NCBI RefSeq assembly: GCF_963678635.1
Contig: NC_087066.1
Span: forward strand, 32,059,301 to 32,123,300
Direction: 5' to 3'
Length of the DNA: 64,000 nt
Source: Symsagittifera roscoffensis
Lineage: Eukaryota > Xenacoelomorpha > Acoela > Convolutidae
Below, piece by piece: positions 9,970 to 23,300 of this stretch. The first letter of the stretch is position 1. Each line of letters begins with the position of its first letter. A program made the position numbers and the translations under genes. The notes beneath the pieces were generated by a model. The model saw only the letters and a program-made list of their open reading frames with translations, was not told the DNA's origin and did no database searches.

Positions 9970-12900
9970 CACATTTCACGAATTATCAAGCCAAGTTTTT
10001 CCAAAAACGATGTAAGAAGAATCGTAATTAAAAAAGGTGGTTTTTTCTTGTAGATTTTCAAAAAAATTATTTTTAGGCTCATTTCTTTGATCAGTTTTAC
10101 TTTTCGTTACGTTTTGATAAATCGAGTATCAAACCTTCGTTTTTACCCTTTATTTGACAACATTTGAGTTCCGTGTTCTTTTTTCTAATTGACGAGAAAA
10201 TAAGGAAAACGGTTGGTATTTACATTGCAGTTCAGAAGAATAAACATTGCTACGAAAATTCAATTTGTAGACATAGTCAATCATCAAAAAGACTTAGTTC
10301 GAATACTGCTATTAAAATCTTAAGCCCCCAGGTACTTGCTTGTGTTCACATTCAAATGGAAACACGGATTTTTTCGTTAGATCATTATTTACTCCTTAGT
10401 TTAAAGTGAAAACATAACAAAGGCACCCTGAAGTTCAAGCTGCGATAATTAATTTCATCAGTTGGTGAACTTGCATTTTAGACACGTCCTGGCGTGAAAC
10501 AATTACCCTAAATTTGGTAAATCTTAATGGCTTTAGTTGCTTCAGTATATTCCCAGTGACGCAAATTTACACTTTTGATAAATGATCCCTGAAATAATAG
10601 CCAAAAGGAAATCTTGGAATGCGTTTTCAAATTAAGAGAGAATTTTCACTCTTCTTTTGTCTTTGATTTGCTCCACCCTTTGTGGAAGCGTGAAAAGAAA
10701 GTTTGAACAAGCAAGAAAGTCGCGATTTTTATGAAAAAAAATTGATAGTGTGCTTAAAAGTGAACAAAAAGTGAAGATAATAGCCTGAAATCACAAGAGA
10801 GATGGAAAATTGCAACCCACGCAACAATAGAAATCAAATACGCCCATAGGAATTTTAGCCTCTTCATTTTTCAAGTGACACCAAAAGACACCACGGAAAT
10901 TGTTCTAAAGTTGACAATTTAATTTTAAAAATGGGCATTCAAATTATGGGCTCTCCCGTATTCTCTTCGCGTAACTTCTCCTGAATGCATTTGACTACCT
11001 TTTTGTGTATGTGTTTGGAGGGGTGAAATGATTGGGAATCAAAGACGAGTGGCGATGAATGAAGGCAGCTTAAGTAAATCAGGCATAGACAAAAGACTCC
11101 ATCTGTGAGTTTGCCTATTTACAAAACCAAAAGGAAGTTTGTTTTTGTTATCCTTGTGTAACCACAGTCCGTATGCGTAGTATGTTAATTGTATGCTTAG
11201 TAAACTTCACCCCTGTCGTGAATATCAACAACTCCCAACTTGACGTAAAGTGACCCATATAGTTTCTTTCTTGACATTCTCCTATCAAAATATAAACTTA
11301 GAGTATGGAGAATGTTTCTTTTGACTGCTAGTTTAGTCTTTGTAATATTAATATTCTGGCTATGGATTGTCTTCGTAGAGCTGAGTTTAAACCTGAAAAG
11401 CCAGGAAGCTGACAGGGATCTATTAAACTTAATGAGAACCTGAAGGTTTCCAACCCGCACGTCAGTTGCCCGCAAGTAGAAGTTATATTGAGTCTCAAAG
11501 TGCTTTCTATGCGTTTTAAGATTCGCATTTTCCGAAAAACAAATAATTAAAATGTGTTCAATTGCTAAAAAAAATTCTTGTTCCAGCGATGCAAGATCAA
11601 TATTTCAAATTGTATTAAATCCATCGTACACTTTCAAACCACTTCATCCTCGATTGCTAGAAAACACTCAAAGTTATAATACAACATGAGACAATTTTGC
11701 GAAGCGGCTACAAGGTTTAAAATTCGAGCAGATTCATCATCAAATAAAAAGTAAAGGAAAGCAAATCTACCGGTACCATTAAAAGCTCTGCTGAGATTAG
11801 AATTTATACCACAATAAAAAGCAACAAAAACATGAAAGAGAAAAATTAATAAGATGATTTGATAACAAATTTTTCATGAGTTCTTTTGTCTAAGAAGATT
11901 TCACCGAAGCAGTCAGTCACAATTAAGCCACATGTTTGTAAATAAACCAGAGATGAAACCTCACTGACCGGACCAATATTGATTTTTAATAAACAAAGGA
12001 AAAATGCCCCAAAGAGAAGAGATAGAAATCATTGAACAAAAAAAGAAACAAAATGAAACCATTAAAAAAAATTTACGCAAATGAAAGTAATGAGTTTGCT
12101 GTTCTTGTGAGTTGTATGAAATATAAAAAAATAGTTTTTGCGTCAAAAAAAATATCAAATAACCAAAAAAAGAACCTCATTTGATCATCGAATTTTGTGC
12201 AAAAAAATTGAAACTATGCGCCAGACGTATCACAAAAAGTTCAGATCTATACATATAACGAAGCTAGCCGGTTTCTATGTAACTACCACTGAATGTTCCG
12301 ACCATAGTCTTTAAAAAAGGAAATTTTTTTTTTAATTAGGGTAGTTTTTCAAGATAAAAAATTTCACAAAAAAATAAAACTTAGGCAACTTTGACAGTCA
12401 TATTAAAAAAAGCCCCTCTGAAAAATATATTTTTTCGCAACAAAATCACAAAAAAAAACAAAAAAAAATTTTAATTCTTTATAATAAATTTTCAACAAAA
12501 TTTTTTAAATTCTTTATAATAAATTTTTTCAGAATCTTTTTGATTGCGTTTTTCCCAAAATGGCGCTAAAAAAATCTAAAAACTAACTTTAATCGAATAT
12601 ACTAAATTTTCACGGCTTTAATTACGCAAAGATAAGCTATTCTAAGCTTGATCGCTCAATTATCAGCTTGATATTAGACCAAAAATCAATAACTTCCAAC
12701 TGGTTCTTCTCGAAACTGAGAAAAAAGTTTTCGCAGTTTTTGAAGCCGTTCGAATCGCGACTGAAAAGTTGTTAAAATGGAATATCACTCAAAGATTTCG
12801 AAGATGATTTGTGGTGACTGACTTTGCGAGGAAAACAAAAAATGTTAAAAAAAACTAAGACACTATATGAATTTGAGTATTTTTTTTTTGCTTGAACTTT

Positions 12901-13240
12901 GCTCAGCTTACTTCAAAAAGGCACACGCAACAAGGAGTGAAAATTGACTTCTGTACTTTTTTGGTAATTTGGCAATAGATGCTTAGATATGAGACCGTGT
13001 ATGTTTTCTGAAACCTCGATATTGAATTTTAAAAAATGAATTTCGAGTTATTGGCCATCTTTTTCTGAAATACGTGATCAAGTACCACTGTACAACATTT
13101 CACTCCAAAGATCCTTTGCGTTTATTGCCTCTACTGATTGTTCTACAGTTTTCCTAAATGAAATTTCGTCACAGTGCAGAACGTCGTAGGGGAAGAATTT
13201 TCACAAAACAAAAATCTTAAAAAATACACTTTTTTTGTGG
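9970..13240. other. Noncoding, no gene recognised
   Basis: AT-rich with homopolymer A and T runs. Short ORFs (10164-10409, 11197-11528, 11961-12158) show no domain or exon signals. A 35-base period duplication of AATTCTTTATAATAAATTTT occurs at about 12473-12527. Confidence 0.55.
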
Positions 13241-13330
13241 AAAATTTGTTCAATTTTTTAATTGTAAAAACTACTACAGAAACTTAAAGGGGCAGTCAAA
13301 GCATCGAGCGCTTCGGCCCGATACGAGCAA
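13240..13330 (+). repeat. Partial copy of dispersed MITE end plus hairpin-like motif
   Basis: The sequence leading to AAAGGGGCAGTC (13288-13299) and then GCCCGATACGAGCA resembles the right end of the repeat at 15050-15750 (TTAAAAGGCAGTCGG ... TTGATACGAGCAGTC) in the same orientation. It is probably a diverged, truncated member of that family. Confidence 0.5.
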
Positions 13331-13409
13331 AATACAAAATTCAAACAACATTGTGCTTAAAATTATACGCTTTTTGATCATTATTTTAAATGCTTGAACG
13401 CCAATTCCA

Positions 13410-13499
13410 ATTAAAAAAAAAGAAAAGATTTCTTATCTTTTTATGCATTTTGATAGGAAATAATTAGGATGATTTTATTTTTTTTGTTGCTGAAAGAGA
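13410..13499 (+). repeat. Left arm of a 90-bp near-perfect inverted repeat (partner at 15509-15597)
   Basis: The segment around TTGATAGGAAATAATTAGG (left arm) is the near-perfect reverse complement of CCTAATTATTTCCTATCAA in the right arm, over about 90 bases including the CAGCAAC...TAAAATCATC part. The arms are 2 kb apart. The right arm lies inside the MITE copy at 15050-15712, so the left arm is likely another fragment of that family in the opposite orientation. Confidence 0.8.
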
Positions 13500-15049
13500 T
13501 GCTCATGGAAAAGAAACTGAATGCACTTTGTTTGAACAAAAATGTAGAAAAACCCAATTAGGTAGGTAGTGTGAACTTTATGGAATTCGAAAACGCAATG
13601 TTGAAATATCTAAAAAAAGGCTAGCTTATAACAAAACACCAAACTTCGAAAGAAATCAGGGTAGTAAAGTACTTATGTCCTTCTGAGAGACAAGACAAGT
13701 TCACAAAAATTACATGAAAGTAACAAAAAAAATTAAATGGTCAACTAATGTGGTTTTATTTAATGAGGGTAAAAATTTGATCTGAGTCCCCCTCATTCTC
13801 GTAAACTCGAACTGATTAATTCATCAACTGGCTCTTATCTAACAAAATTTACCCGGTACATTGAAAATACAGCAAAGTCGTTTCCTTTTTCATATTGCTG
13901 TTGTCAAGAAACCGTTAACAAGGCTGATTGTATCAAGGCAATGTTCTGCATGCAGTGTAATTGATCTCCAATAGTTTTTGGTAAATTAAGTATAGGCAAA
14001 ACTATGAATTTTTGGTGGACCATAAGTGATATAATTCGAGTTTTGTATGGAATTAATAAAAACAAATAGTTAAATCATTTCAATTCGGATCATTGTTGAA
14101 GTGCGGGATAATTTGCCAGTTAAGTAAATTCGTCCTGCAAAACGAACAGCTTAGACATATTCATGGCAGAATACAGTAGTGGCGTGCACACTCGGCTGGG
14201 CACATGCAGATTATTAGATTGGTCTCGCGAGGGACCAGAGTTTTTGTAAAATTGGTCTGAATAACAAAAATCAATCCCAGCATTATATATTTCTCAATTT
14301 TTCGAAAATTGGAAAAAAAAGTGAGTAGATTTATGCAAAACAAATGCTATTAACCCTCATATAAGATCATTAAATCAACTTTCCTCCAAAATGAAAAAAC
14401 GTTTTGTCAATTTAATCAACAAAACGCATGATAGTCTTGATAAAAAAATTTTCTTGAAGAAAGTTAGATTTTATAAAATTTGGTGTGTTTTATCCAAATG
14501 GGATAAAAAATTATTTTTCCAAAAAGCCAACAGGCCACAATGTATTCAAGCAAAATCCAAGTTTCACGCTGGTTGCCGATAAACAGATTGGTATCGTACA
14601 ACCACGTCATTTGTTTTCTTCTTTTTGTAAAATAACATGGTGGTAACATTCAGCTTCGGAATTAATTGCTTGCCGTTTCGATGCATATAAAAACGTATTT
14701 CGTAGAAAAGTATTCTTTTTTGTACATTGTTTAAAAGATTTTCCTGTCTTTTCAAAAAATTTATGATCAAATGAGAAGATAATATTTTCAGATATTTTTC
14801 ATAGAAGTACTTCTAGTCTTCGAACTCATCTCGTCAGTTTTGTAATTGGGCTTAAATTTTAGAAGAAAGTGAGAGCGGTTTTGAGTCATTACTTCATATA
14901 CTTATATTTAAATCCAGCATCAAATTCGACATTATCAACAAGATGAAAAATAAATCCCATATCAAACCAATGATACAATTCAGTTTGCTTGACTTTTTTT
15001 TCATTACGTTTAAGACTATTTAATTCAGCAGAAAATTATATGATTGATT

Positions 15050-15712
15050 ATTGTTCCGACTTTTGATACGAAAGTAACGGAATAGTTGTGCTCGGGGTGG
15101 GTTTTTTTTCTTCTTCAGACAAATTTCGACTTTTTAACTAGCCATTTTTGACGAAATTTTTTAATATCATTCAAAAGGTATTGTTGACCTGAGCTCAAAT
15201 TTGAAGAGATATTTCACCTGTGATCATTTTTCGTGAAGTTATGGGGGTTTAAAGATTGCCATTTTGGCCAATTTGGGACAATTAACGCGCGATATATTTC
15301 GCGCTATTAACGCGTAAGCGGAGAGTTAATCCGTCTTAAAATCGTTCCAAATTAGTTGAAAGAAGCTTATTTGCCATATTTGATTTGTTACAAGGAGCTA
15401 AATCTATTTGTTTGTACTTTAAATGGCGTGTTAATAGAAAAAAGTTTTTCTGTGTTTTACATTGCATTTGCAGTTATTCTCAAATTTGTTTTCTCTTCAA
15501 ATTTGTTTTCTCTTTCAGCAACAAAAAAAATAAAATCATCCTAATTATTTCCTATCAAAATGCATAAAGAGATAAGAAATCTTTTCTTTTTTTTAATGAT
15601 GATTTTCATAAAAATATTCAAATTTAAAAAAAAAATTTCATTTCATTTTATTACATTTAATTTTTTAATGTAATTACTTCTCCATAAAACCTTAAAAGGC
15701 AGTCGGAACAAT
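15050..15712 (+). mobile_element. MITE-like repeat, copy 1 (ATTGTTCCGACT ... AGTCGGAACAAT ends)
   Basis: It begins ATTGTTCCGACTTTTG and ends AAAGGCAGTCGGAACAAT, so the ends are short inverted repeats. The interior contains a GCGCGATATATTTCGCGC-like palindrome near 15288 and the phrase TTATGGGGGTTTAAAG. The copy at 23318-23798 matches it in reverse orientation over most of its length, and 44938-45411 and 46272-46733 match more weakly. No protein is encoded, so it is a non-autonomous element. Target duplications are not evident. Confidence 0.65.
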
Positions 15713-15745
15713 CAGGGCTCGGCCTTGATACGAGCAGTCTTGTTG
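15713..15745 (+). repeat. Hairpin-like dispersed motif adjoining MITE copy 1
   Basis: CAGGGCTCGGCCTTGATACG followed by AGCAGTC. The half-site pair AGGGC / GCCTT can pair as a small stem. The same motif, in this or the reverse orientation, sits at the CAGTCGG end of nearly every family copy in the window. Confidence 0.55.
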
Positions 15746-16820
15746 TACCTTTGTTTTTGCACTCAATCGCCAAGTTTGAAATAAAACTTTTTTCTAAATT
15801 TATTTAATCGTGATTTTTTTTTGGCAGCGCAACATCAAATTGGTGCCTTCGAAGAATTTGTTTGCCATTTTCATTTCCTTGCCGTGCGATTTAATTGTCT
15901 AGACTAGGCTAAAGTTTGTTCACAGACTGAAACTGAGTGAAATTTGAGACTTATTCGCTGAAATATGACCAAATCTCTTAGACGACAAAGTTAATCCCCA
16001 AAGTTTCATTTAGTCATCCATTTCAGGGAAAATTAAGCCCATCAATAAGAACCGAAATATACTGATTAAATAACTTCGATTAGTAAAAATTGTCATAGGA
16101 TTTGTCTCCTATTTAAGCTCTCTGCATAAATTTATCAAACATTCATGGTCAAATTTCAAAACGCGCGCCAAATGGGCTTTGGCTCGGAAAAAATAACCTT
16201 GCATATCGAATCTAGCTTAGCGTCTGATTGTGAAAATTAGCGAGGAATTTCATGATAAAAGTCAGAATTAAGACCAAGTCTAGCACAATTGGTACGAAAT
16301 TTTGGCCCAACTTGGATCAAAGCCTAATTTAATCTAGCGTCGTGAAGTCTACATTTCATTGACTGGGTCAAATCCCGTCGGATCTTTTTATCTTCTGCTA
16401 ATTAACCTATCACAATATCAGCCAAAGTGGCTTGAAAGAGAACGAGAACAAGTTTAAAGGAGTAGAGATAGTTATCATGGATATCTGAAAGAGGGACTAT
16501 ATGGTCCTGCCATTATCTTAATCTACCCCAATCTGTATCGGTGGCAAAAGACCATTAAAAATTTTGCCTCCATTTGTAGCCCAAAAGAAGGAAGTGGTGT
16601 AAAAATGAATTAATGATTAGATTTAGCAAAACTTCATCTCATTCTGTTATTGAAAAAAAGAGATTTATATTGAACATTGTTCAAATAATGGCCACAAGTG
16701 ATAATGGATATTAAACCGGAGATTTATGCATATGGGAAATTTATTCGATCTTATACCGATCGAGAAATAAAGCGTATCAAACTACAGTATTGAACCAAAC
16801 TTTTTCTATACTTGTGCAGC
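15746..16820. other. Noncoding, no gene recognised
   Basis: AT-rich, stops in all frames, no repeat structure obvious by eye. Confidence 0.5.
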
Positions 16821-16825
16821 GTGAG

Positions 16826-16893
16826 GCGACAATTCGTAACAGGCGACAGTTCGTAACAGGCGACAATTCGCAACAAGCGACAATTGGTAACAG
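16826..16893 (+). repeat. 17-bp minisatellite, four copies
   Basis: Four head-to-tail copies of a GCGACAATTCGTAACAG-type unit start at 16826, 16843, 16860 and 16877, with one to three substitutions each. Confidence 0.92.
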
Positions 16894-17034
16894 TAAATTA
16901 GCGCAAAATGGTCAAATTGGTAATTTTCAAAAACCCTATCTGTGTGAAAGTATTTGGTGAAACTCTCTTTCAGACTGAATGCAAAATATTGCCAAAAATT
17001 TTTAGCTGAAGAGTCCAAAAATTTTTTGGAGAAA

Positions 17035-17282
17035 AAAAACAAGCCGGAACACAAATACACTGTCACTTTCTTCAAATTCCGATCAATTGTATCTAAGGAT
17101 GTTCTAGTATTGGCAGTCTAAATAAGTATTCAAGCAAAAGCTTGCTTCGGGCCATTTCAATTTAAAAAATTGCACGAAACATTTTTTGCTGTTTACGCGC
17201 TCATTCAGAAATTGAAAAAGAAAAACAAGAAAAAAACTAGTCGTATATTAGGGCAAATCCCGGAATATTTTGACTGCCCTCT
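17035..17282 (-). repeat. Diverged partial MITE-family sequence and hairpin motif
   Basis: 17035-17090 (AAAAAAAACAAGCCGGAACA ... ACTTTC) matches the reverse complement of the beginning of the 15050 copy. At 17237-17280 ACTAGTCGTATATTAGGGCA followed by AATCCCGGAATATTTTGACTGCCC is the dispersed hairpin motif in reverse orientation. The order suggests two independent fragments. Confidence 0.45.
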
Positions 17283-20127
17283 TTTGTATATTTCATAAAT
17301 AGCCTTTGAAGATTAAAGTTAAGCCATGAAACTAATTCTGTAGCTGCAGTCTGATTCCTCAATTGAAATTATTCTATTAATTGTTATAATAAGAAAGCAA
17401 GGACGTAACACCAAATATTTCGCCAATAAGTTATTTTTCAAGCCATCAATCTTTTGACTTATTTTGACCAACTTATTTAAAAGGAAATTTGAACGTTTTG
17501 TTTTTGTATCAAAATAAATCTGTTATATATATATATATATATTTAAATTAGATGCAGTTTTGTTTAATTTTGAGTACGAAACGAATTAAGAGCTGTGTGC
17601 TTCTTAAAAGCTTTAAGGAGCTTGAGCATAGCTTGTCTCAAATATTAATTTTGGGCCGTTTACAAAAAGTTAATTTTGTGGAAACTTTGTTGAAAACAAA
17701 TATGCTGAATTATAGAAATAATTAAAAAGTCTTCGATTTAAATAAATATAAATATTTTAGAAAAAAAAAGTTTTTTAAAGAATTGCATAATAAAGGCTTA
17801 CCTGAGAGTGCTATAAATAGCTTCAACAAGTTATTTGAGACACAATTTGAAAACATCATCCAAGTTTGCTGATAATTTAAGTTTTAGTTGGCAAACGATT
17901 TAAGAGCAACGATAAACTGAAATTGGATTAAAATAAAAAGTGTCCAGCTTAATGAACTTGAATAAGATGTAAGACGAATTAATGACCAATTTTAGATCTG
18001 TTTCGATTGTAAAAATAGGTTATCAAGGTGCTGGCAATAAATAGGTCTTCTCTCTTCAAAAGGCTGACCTCGTTCTAGACCGGATCAAATTTTATAGTTG
18101 AGTCAATCGTAATATAAATTTATTTGAATCGTTTCAAGTAATATTTTGATAATTGATTCAGTATTTTTTGTCTGTTTTTGATGATAAAGAATGAACTACA
18201 GAAAAAGCTATAAACACAAGAGCTGCAATAATTGTAAGCCTTAAAAATAAAAATTTGCTCTAAAGTCTATAAATTTTGTTCGCTCTGATTGCTCAAATTG
18301 TTCAGAAGACAATTTTATTGAGTCATATAACGCTATCAAAAAAACTCAAAGCTGCGAAGGTATACCAAGTTTCGTTTACTCTAAGAGCATTAAAAGAACA
18401 ATAAAAACAACAATAAAGAGTGAACTAGGTCGGAGATAAACTTTTAAATGGCAGTTTGGGCAAACTTTCTGAAAAGGTAAATTTGAATTACTGGTCCTTT
18501 AAAGAGCTTGGTTTGGGCAGTTTTTCAGGTTTACGAGGTCATAATTTGCACTACATCAGTGTTAAAAGTGCGCAAAACTGACCAGATAAAACGATAAACT
18601 AGTCTTCAAGTAAGTTATGTGCATAAAGGTAACAACTTATGAGTGGAGACTAAAAGTGGAATGAGCATTATTTAAAAGAAAGAGAGGTTGCTCGTCAAAA
18701 TATGGCACCGTATTTTCTGTTTTCAATCACCGGAATTCGGAAATACTGGGAAAAGCCTTCAACCATTAGCAATTTCAGCCAGGTTAAAAGTGAAAATTAA
18801 CGACGGTATTGTCTGAGCAGCTATTTACCAATTTTAACCAGGTAAATCGTCGTGTTAAGTGGGCTTATTTTGACTGCTACCTACAGGCTTTATTGCACTG
18901 GGCGGGACGCACGCAAATTATGGACATATAAAATAATAACAGAATATACGGGTGTTAAAAGTTGATTTAATATTTCAGTTCTGTACTCTCGCTCCTATAT
19001 GCTGCAATCTAATAACCTAGACAAGTAAGTAGGCAGGGCAAATATATTAAGGAAAAGATAATTGTAATCACAGGTAGCTGACTTGATTGTCCGCGGTGGA
19101 ATTTTGAGAAGGTTTTTCTACTATTTCTACAATAAACACCTCAAGCAAGCAAGGATGTAAGACTGAAAATCTATATTTTTCTTTCAGGACCAAAAAAGAA
19201 TATTTTCTTTTTTTTCTCTCTCTAATTTTATTTTACACTTGAAAAAATGGAGTGTTTAATGTTGTACAAAAAGAGGACGGCTTTTGACTTAATTCCAAAA
19301 AATGTCGAAGTATTTTCTACAAATAAAATCGCGCATATTGTAAATTCACCGTACACAATCCTGTGAATTACTTGATTTAACTTTATTCCCTATTTCTTAT
19401 TCACTTTTTATACCATTCAGACACTTTAGCTTGGCTCTTCAGATTTCAGCTAAATCAGAGAAGGAGAGAGAGGTTCTGTCCTTGTGTTTCGACCAATCAG
19501 AATTCAGATGTCATTTGAACCGCAATAATAGCAAATAGGCAGCTGAAAATGTAAGTCAACAAGAAGAGTTATATTGGTATGTGAAGATCCACAAAGTAGA
19601 ATCTGGCACTTACATGGTTCATGACACTTGCCAATTACTTCAGAAGCCGATGTTTTATTTTAATCTACAGAATCCAAAACAAACCCTTATTATGCTTGTT
19701 GCTAGCTTGTAATTGCATCTGGATTGAACAGCCTGTAATTGCACAATCTGGCAATCTGGACCTTGAAAGTTGTCACAACACTTTCTTGAAAACACGTCAA
19801 TAGATTTCTTGATCGTTATTAAAAGCAAAATAGGCAAAGAAAAAAATCTTATCGTTCTTTTCAATGCATTGCAAACAACTTTTATGTATAAAAAAGAATG
19901 GAGTAGTTCATTGAAAAAAAATCTGGCAATCGCTCTCTTGCTTTTTCAGAAAACCATGAAAAAGTTAGCCTTGTTCTGAATTTTTTGCGCGTTGTGTCAA
20001 GATACCCGATCAAAGTGGTGCTCATTTTCGTATATTGATTTAGAAATCTATATCACTTAATTTAACATTTTCATCAATCATAATAAATACATTAGAAAAC
20101 CTCAGTCATTGCTTTACTGGTCTACTT
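17283..20127. other. Noncoding, no gene recognised
   Basis: AT-rich with no exon-like segment. It contains a short (TA)n run at 17524-17542. The ORFs near 19621-19979 have no coding character. Confidence 0.5.
17524..17542. repeat. (TA)n microsatellite
   Basis: An uninterrupted run of about nine TA dinucleotides. Confidence 0.9.
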
Positions 20128-20129
20128 TA

Positions 20130-20859
20130 CAGTTCTGATTTAAATTATCCGGACAAAACGAACAAAACTTGAAATTTCAAAAGCGTTTTTCTCAATTTGG
20201 GTTAAGATCAGACAAAAAATGAAGATTACAAAAGTTGCTTAGAACTTCATCAGAATTAATATGGTTCAATGTTTTCTCCAAAATTCTCAACCAAAATTTT
20301 ACCCCAAAAATGGTTCATTTTTGCTTTTTTCAATTGATCAAGAATTATGCTGAAACTGCTTTTTTAATTGACGAGAAATATATGTCACACGAAGCCTCCT
20401 ACATAGGTCAACAAAATTTAAGAAGGGTTAAGTCTCCAAAAATTTGCGCAAATTGTTTAAAAGTTGTTTTTAAGCAAAGATTCTGGGTTTTGTATAGTAA
20501 AAATCACATTTATTGACAATTAAGTTTAAAAAAAAATTCTCTTATACAGGTTTTTGGAAATTTCACCCTGCTAAAACTTTGTTGAGCTATGTAAGAGTCT
20601 CCTTGTGATATAAAATTCTCATCAATTAACAAAGTAGTTTCGTAATTCTGGATTAATTGAAAAAAGCGAAAATGACCCATTTTTGGGGTAAAATGATGGT
20701 TGAAATCTCCGGAGAAAAAATTGCACCATATTTATTCTGATGAAGTTCTCAGCATTTTTTGTTCTTTTCGCTTCCGTCTAATCTTAACTCAATATCAGAA
20801 AAATGTGCTTGAAATTACAAGTTTCGCTCATTTTGTCCGAATAATTTAAATCAGTACTG
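20130..20859. mobile_element. Palindromic Tc1/mariner-like MITE (foldback), TA-flanked
   Basis: The two halves (about 20130-20440 and 20550-20859) are imperfect reverse complements over roughly 300 bp each. The ends read CAGTTCTGATTTAAATTATC and the reverse complement of CAGTACTGATTTAAATTATT. The element is bounded on both sides by the dinucleotide TA (20128-20129 and 20860-20861). CAGT termini and TA target duplication are the signature of Tc1/mariner-superfamily elements. The ORF at 20235-20516 simply traverses the left arm and is not a gene. Confidence 0.85.
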
Positions 20860-21344
20860 TATTTCTCAACTTTCCAAGTAATTGTCCAAATTTTGCTCAG
20901 AACTCATATCAAACAAAAAGTCTTATGTTTATTTCTTATGTAAAAATTTCAATTTATAAAGGTTTTTGCATGAAAAGAAGTTTTTCTGCATAAATTTTCT
21001 GTGATCAAAACAAAAGTTATGACAAAAGTTGAAAATAGCAAATTCAATTTATTTAAGTCAAAATGAAGAATCAGCTTAACTTTGCCAAAAAATCATTCCA
21101 AATGATATATGTATTTTTTTTCTTTTTTAGTTAAATAATTTAAGTTTGCTACTTTCAAATTTCACCAGAAAAATTTTTTTTGATCATTGTGGCAATTTTG
21201 AAACAACTTTTAAAAAATTTTGTTGTCGCTATAAAAAAGCTGTTCAAACACCATTTCCAACCCATATATGGAAATTGTTTGGTCAGCATTTTTTTGACAA
21301 AAACATGTTCTTTTTTATTTATGAAGATACACAGAATCTTAAGC

Positions 21345-21775
21345 CAAACAGAAAAAAAACAGTTCTTTGAAAATACGATGACACAATTTCAGCAAAATGC
21401 ATAAAAATTGTATGACACGTTTTTTTTATAGACTTAAATTATGGAATTGTGTGATTAAAACTGTTTTGTATAGAGGCTAATCTGGGCTAAAAACTAACTA
21501 ATTTAAATCTCAGAATTTAACTTTTATTCGAATCTTATCGCAGGTTAGTGGTCGCAAAGTTATACAAAAAAGTGTGCGATTTTGTTTTTTGTAAGTTGAG
21601 AAAGAAATTTAAAAATTTTCCATTCCATCGAAACAGAAGGGATGTTCGGAAGCTAGATTTTGCTCGACGCTGATTTCTGAAACCATTCTTCACTCCAAAG
21701 TTTTTAAAACTCCGAATTCCTTTTTTGTTGCTCTTTTGCGTTTTTTAGGAATCAAATAAAATTACATCACTTATA
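21345..21775 (+). repeat. Direct repeat copy A (partner 22855-23285)
   Basis: From GAAAAAAAACAGTTCTTTG through ATGACAC...AGCAAAATGCAT, the GATGTTCGGAAGCTAGA segment and TTGTTGCTCTTTTGCG, this matches 22855-23285 in the same order and orientation with moderate divergence. It is a noncoding repeat. Confidence 0.75.
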
Positions 21776-22228
21776 GGGGACAGTAATTGATGGGTCATTC
21801 TCAGAACTCTTGTGTTGACAATTTTGTGTTTATCTTTGAGAAATATCTGCTTGCAATTCTAGTTTTCTCAGAACTCTTAGTTAGTTTAGTCTTAGAACTC
21901 TCTATTTGTTTTGTCAAAAAACGTCTTTTGCTATTTTGTTATCTGTTGTTTAGCGTCTGAATAATGTTCATCGCTAACAACTGAATTTAAATTCAACTAG
22001 CATGTTAGGCTTCTGCGGTGCTCTAATTTTTTGACAACTCGTAAAAAAGCATATATTGGAAATATTATCAGCATCCTTTGAGTGTACTCCCAGAGCACTC
22101 AACTACAGGGTTGGTAATTTCAAAATTTAGGAAAATGTTTGAATTAATCCATTGAAAAAACACTAAAGGAAAAAAGTTGATAAATGTGTTTCTTCAATTA
22201 GTGAAAATCCTCTTTCATTTTGATTTTT

Positions 22229-22640
22229 TCGTTTAATGATATTTTGTCCTTACAATACTCATAAACCTTTCAAAAACATTGTTTTATCTTTTAAATTAAA
22301 TACTAAAAACAACTCCGTTTTTTCGTTTCTGTGCCGCTTTTTTTCATTGATTTTCAAGTGTTTGCTGCACTCTTTTCTCAAGAAACACGGCTTAAAATTT
22401 TGATAATTTGTGTTTCCCAAGATAAAATCATTTTTCGTTTAATGATATTTTGTCCTTACAATACTCATAAACCTTTCAAAAACATTGTTTTATCTTTTAA
22501 ATTGAATACTAAAAACAACTCCGTTTTTTCGTTTCTGTGCCGCTTTTTTTAATTGATTTTCAAGTGTTTGCTGCACTCTTTTTTCAAGAAACACGGCTTA
22601 AAATTTTGATAATTTGTGTTTCCCAAGATAAAATCATTTT
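22229..22640 (+). repeat. 206-bp tandem duplication, two copies
   Basis: GTTTAATGATATTTTGTCCT begins at 22229 and again near 22435. Each copy runs through GTGCCGC, TCAAGTGTTTGCTGCACTC and TTTGTGTTTCCCAAGATAAA with only a few differences, so the duplication is recent. The surrounding sequence (about 22150-22820) recurs diverged at 39999-40460. The ORFs over 22331-22803 are repeat-derived. Confidence 0.92.
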
Positions 22641-22854
22641 TCCCTCAATTTTCACCAAAACGAAAATAGTTCACTTGAAAAGAGAACTTTTTATGATTTA
22701 TTTTTCTTATCCTTACAAACCTCATGAAAAAAAATGTTTTAAAGCAAATCATCATCTCATTTTAAAAAAATCAATTCAAAAATTGTTTTTTATTGCAATT
22801 TAGGATGTTTGTTGGTTAATATCTTGCTTAGTTGTGCGAAAACTTTGAAAAAAG

Positions 22855-23285
22855 TCAACAAAAAAAACAGTTCTTAAAATTACGATGACACCATCTAAGC
22901 AAAATGCATGAAATTTTTATGACTAATATTTTTTTATAAACTTAGTTTATGGAAATCAGTGATTAGTATTTTTATTTTCGGTCTTTACAGGTCAAACAGG
23001 GTTCAAAAACAAACGAAATTAAGTTTCAAACTTAACCCTTATTAGAGCCTAATTTACTGATCGCAAAGATTTATTAAAGAAAAATTGTGCAACTTTCTTT
23101 TTGTAAGTTGTTAGGAAGGATTTCTAAAAAATTTTTCGCATACTTCGTCAGAAAAAAAAAATTGATGTTCTGAAGCTAGAATTCAATCAACGTTTATTTT
23201 GGAAATCATTCTACAATCCAAAATTATTTTAAACTCCAAATCAATAATGTTGTTGCTTTTTTGCGCTTTTTGAAGATTAAGGCAA
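22855..23285 (+). repeat. Direct repeat copy B (partner 21345-21775)
   Basis: Matches copy A in order and orientation. Its right edge abuts the hairpin motif and MITE copy 2. Confidence 0.75.
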
Positions 23286-23300
23286 AACAAGATTGCTCAT

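Noticed and set aside
11197-11528. 92-aa and 66-aa minus-strand ORFs
   Set aside because: No ATG for the longer one, no domain, no splice or promoter context.
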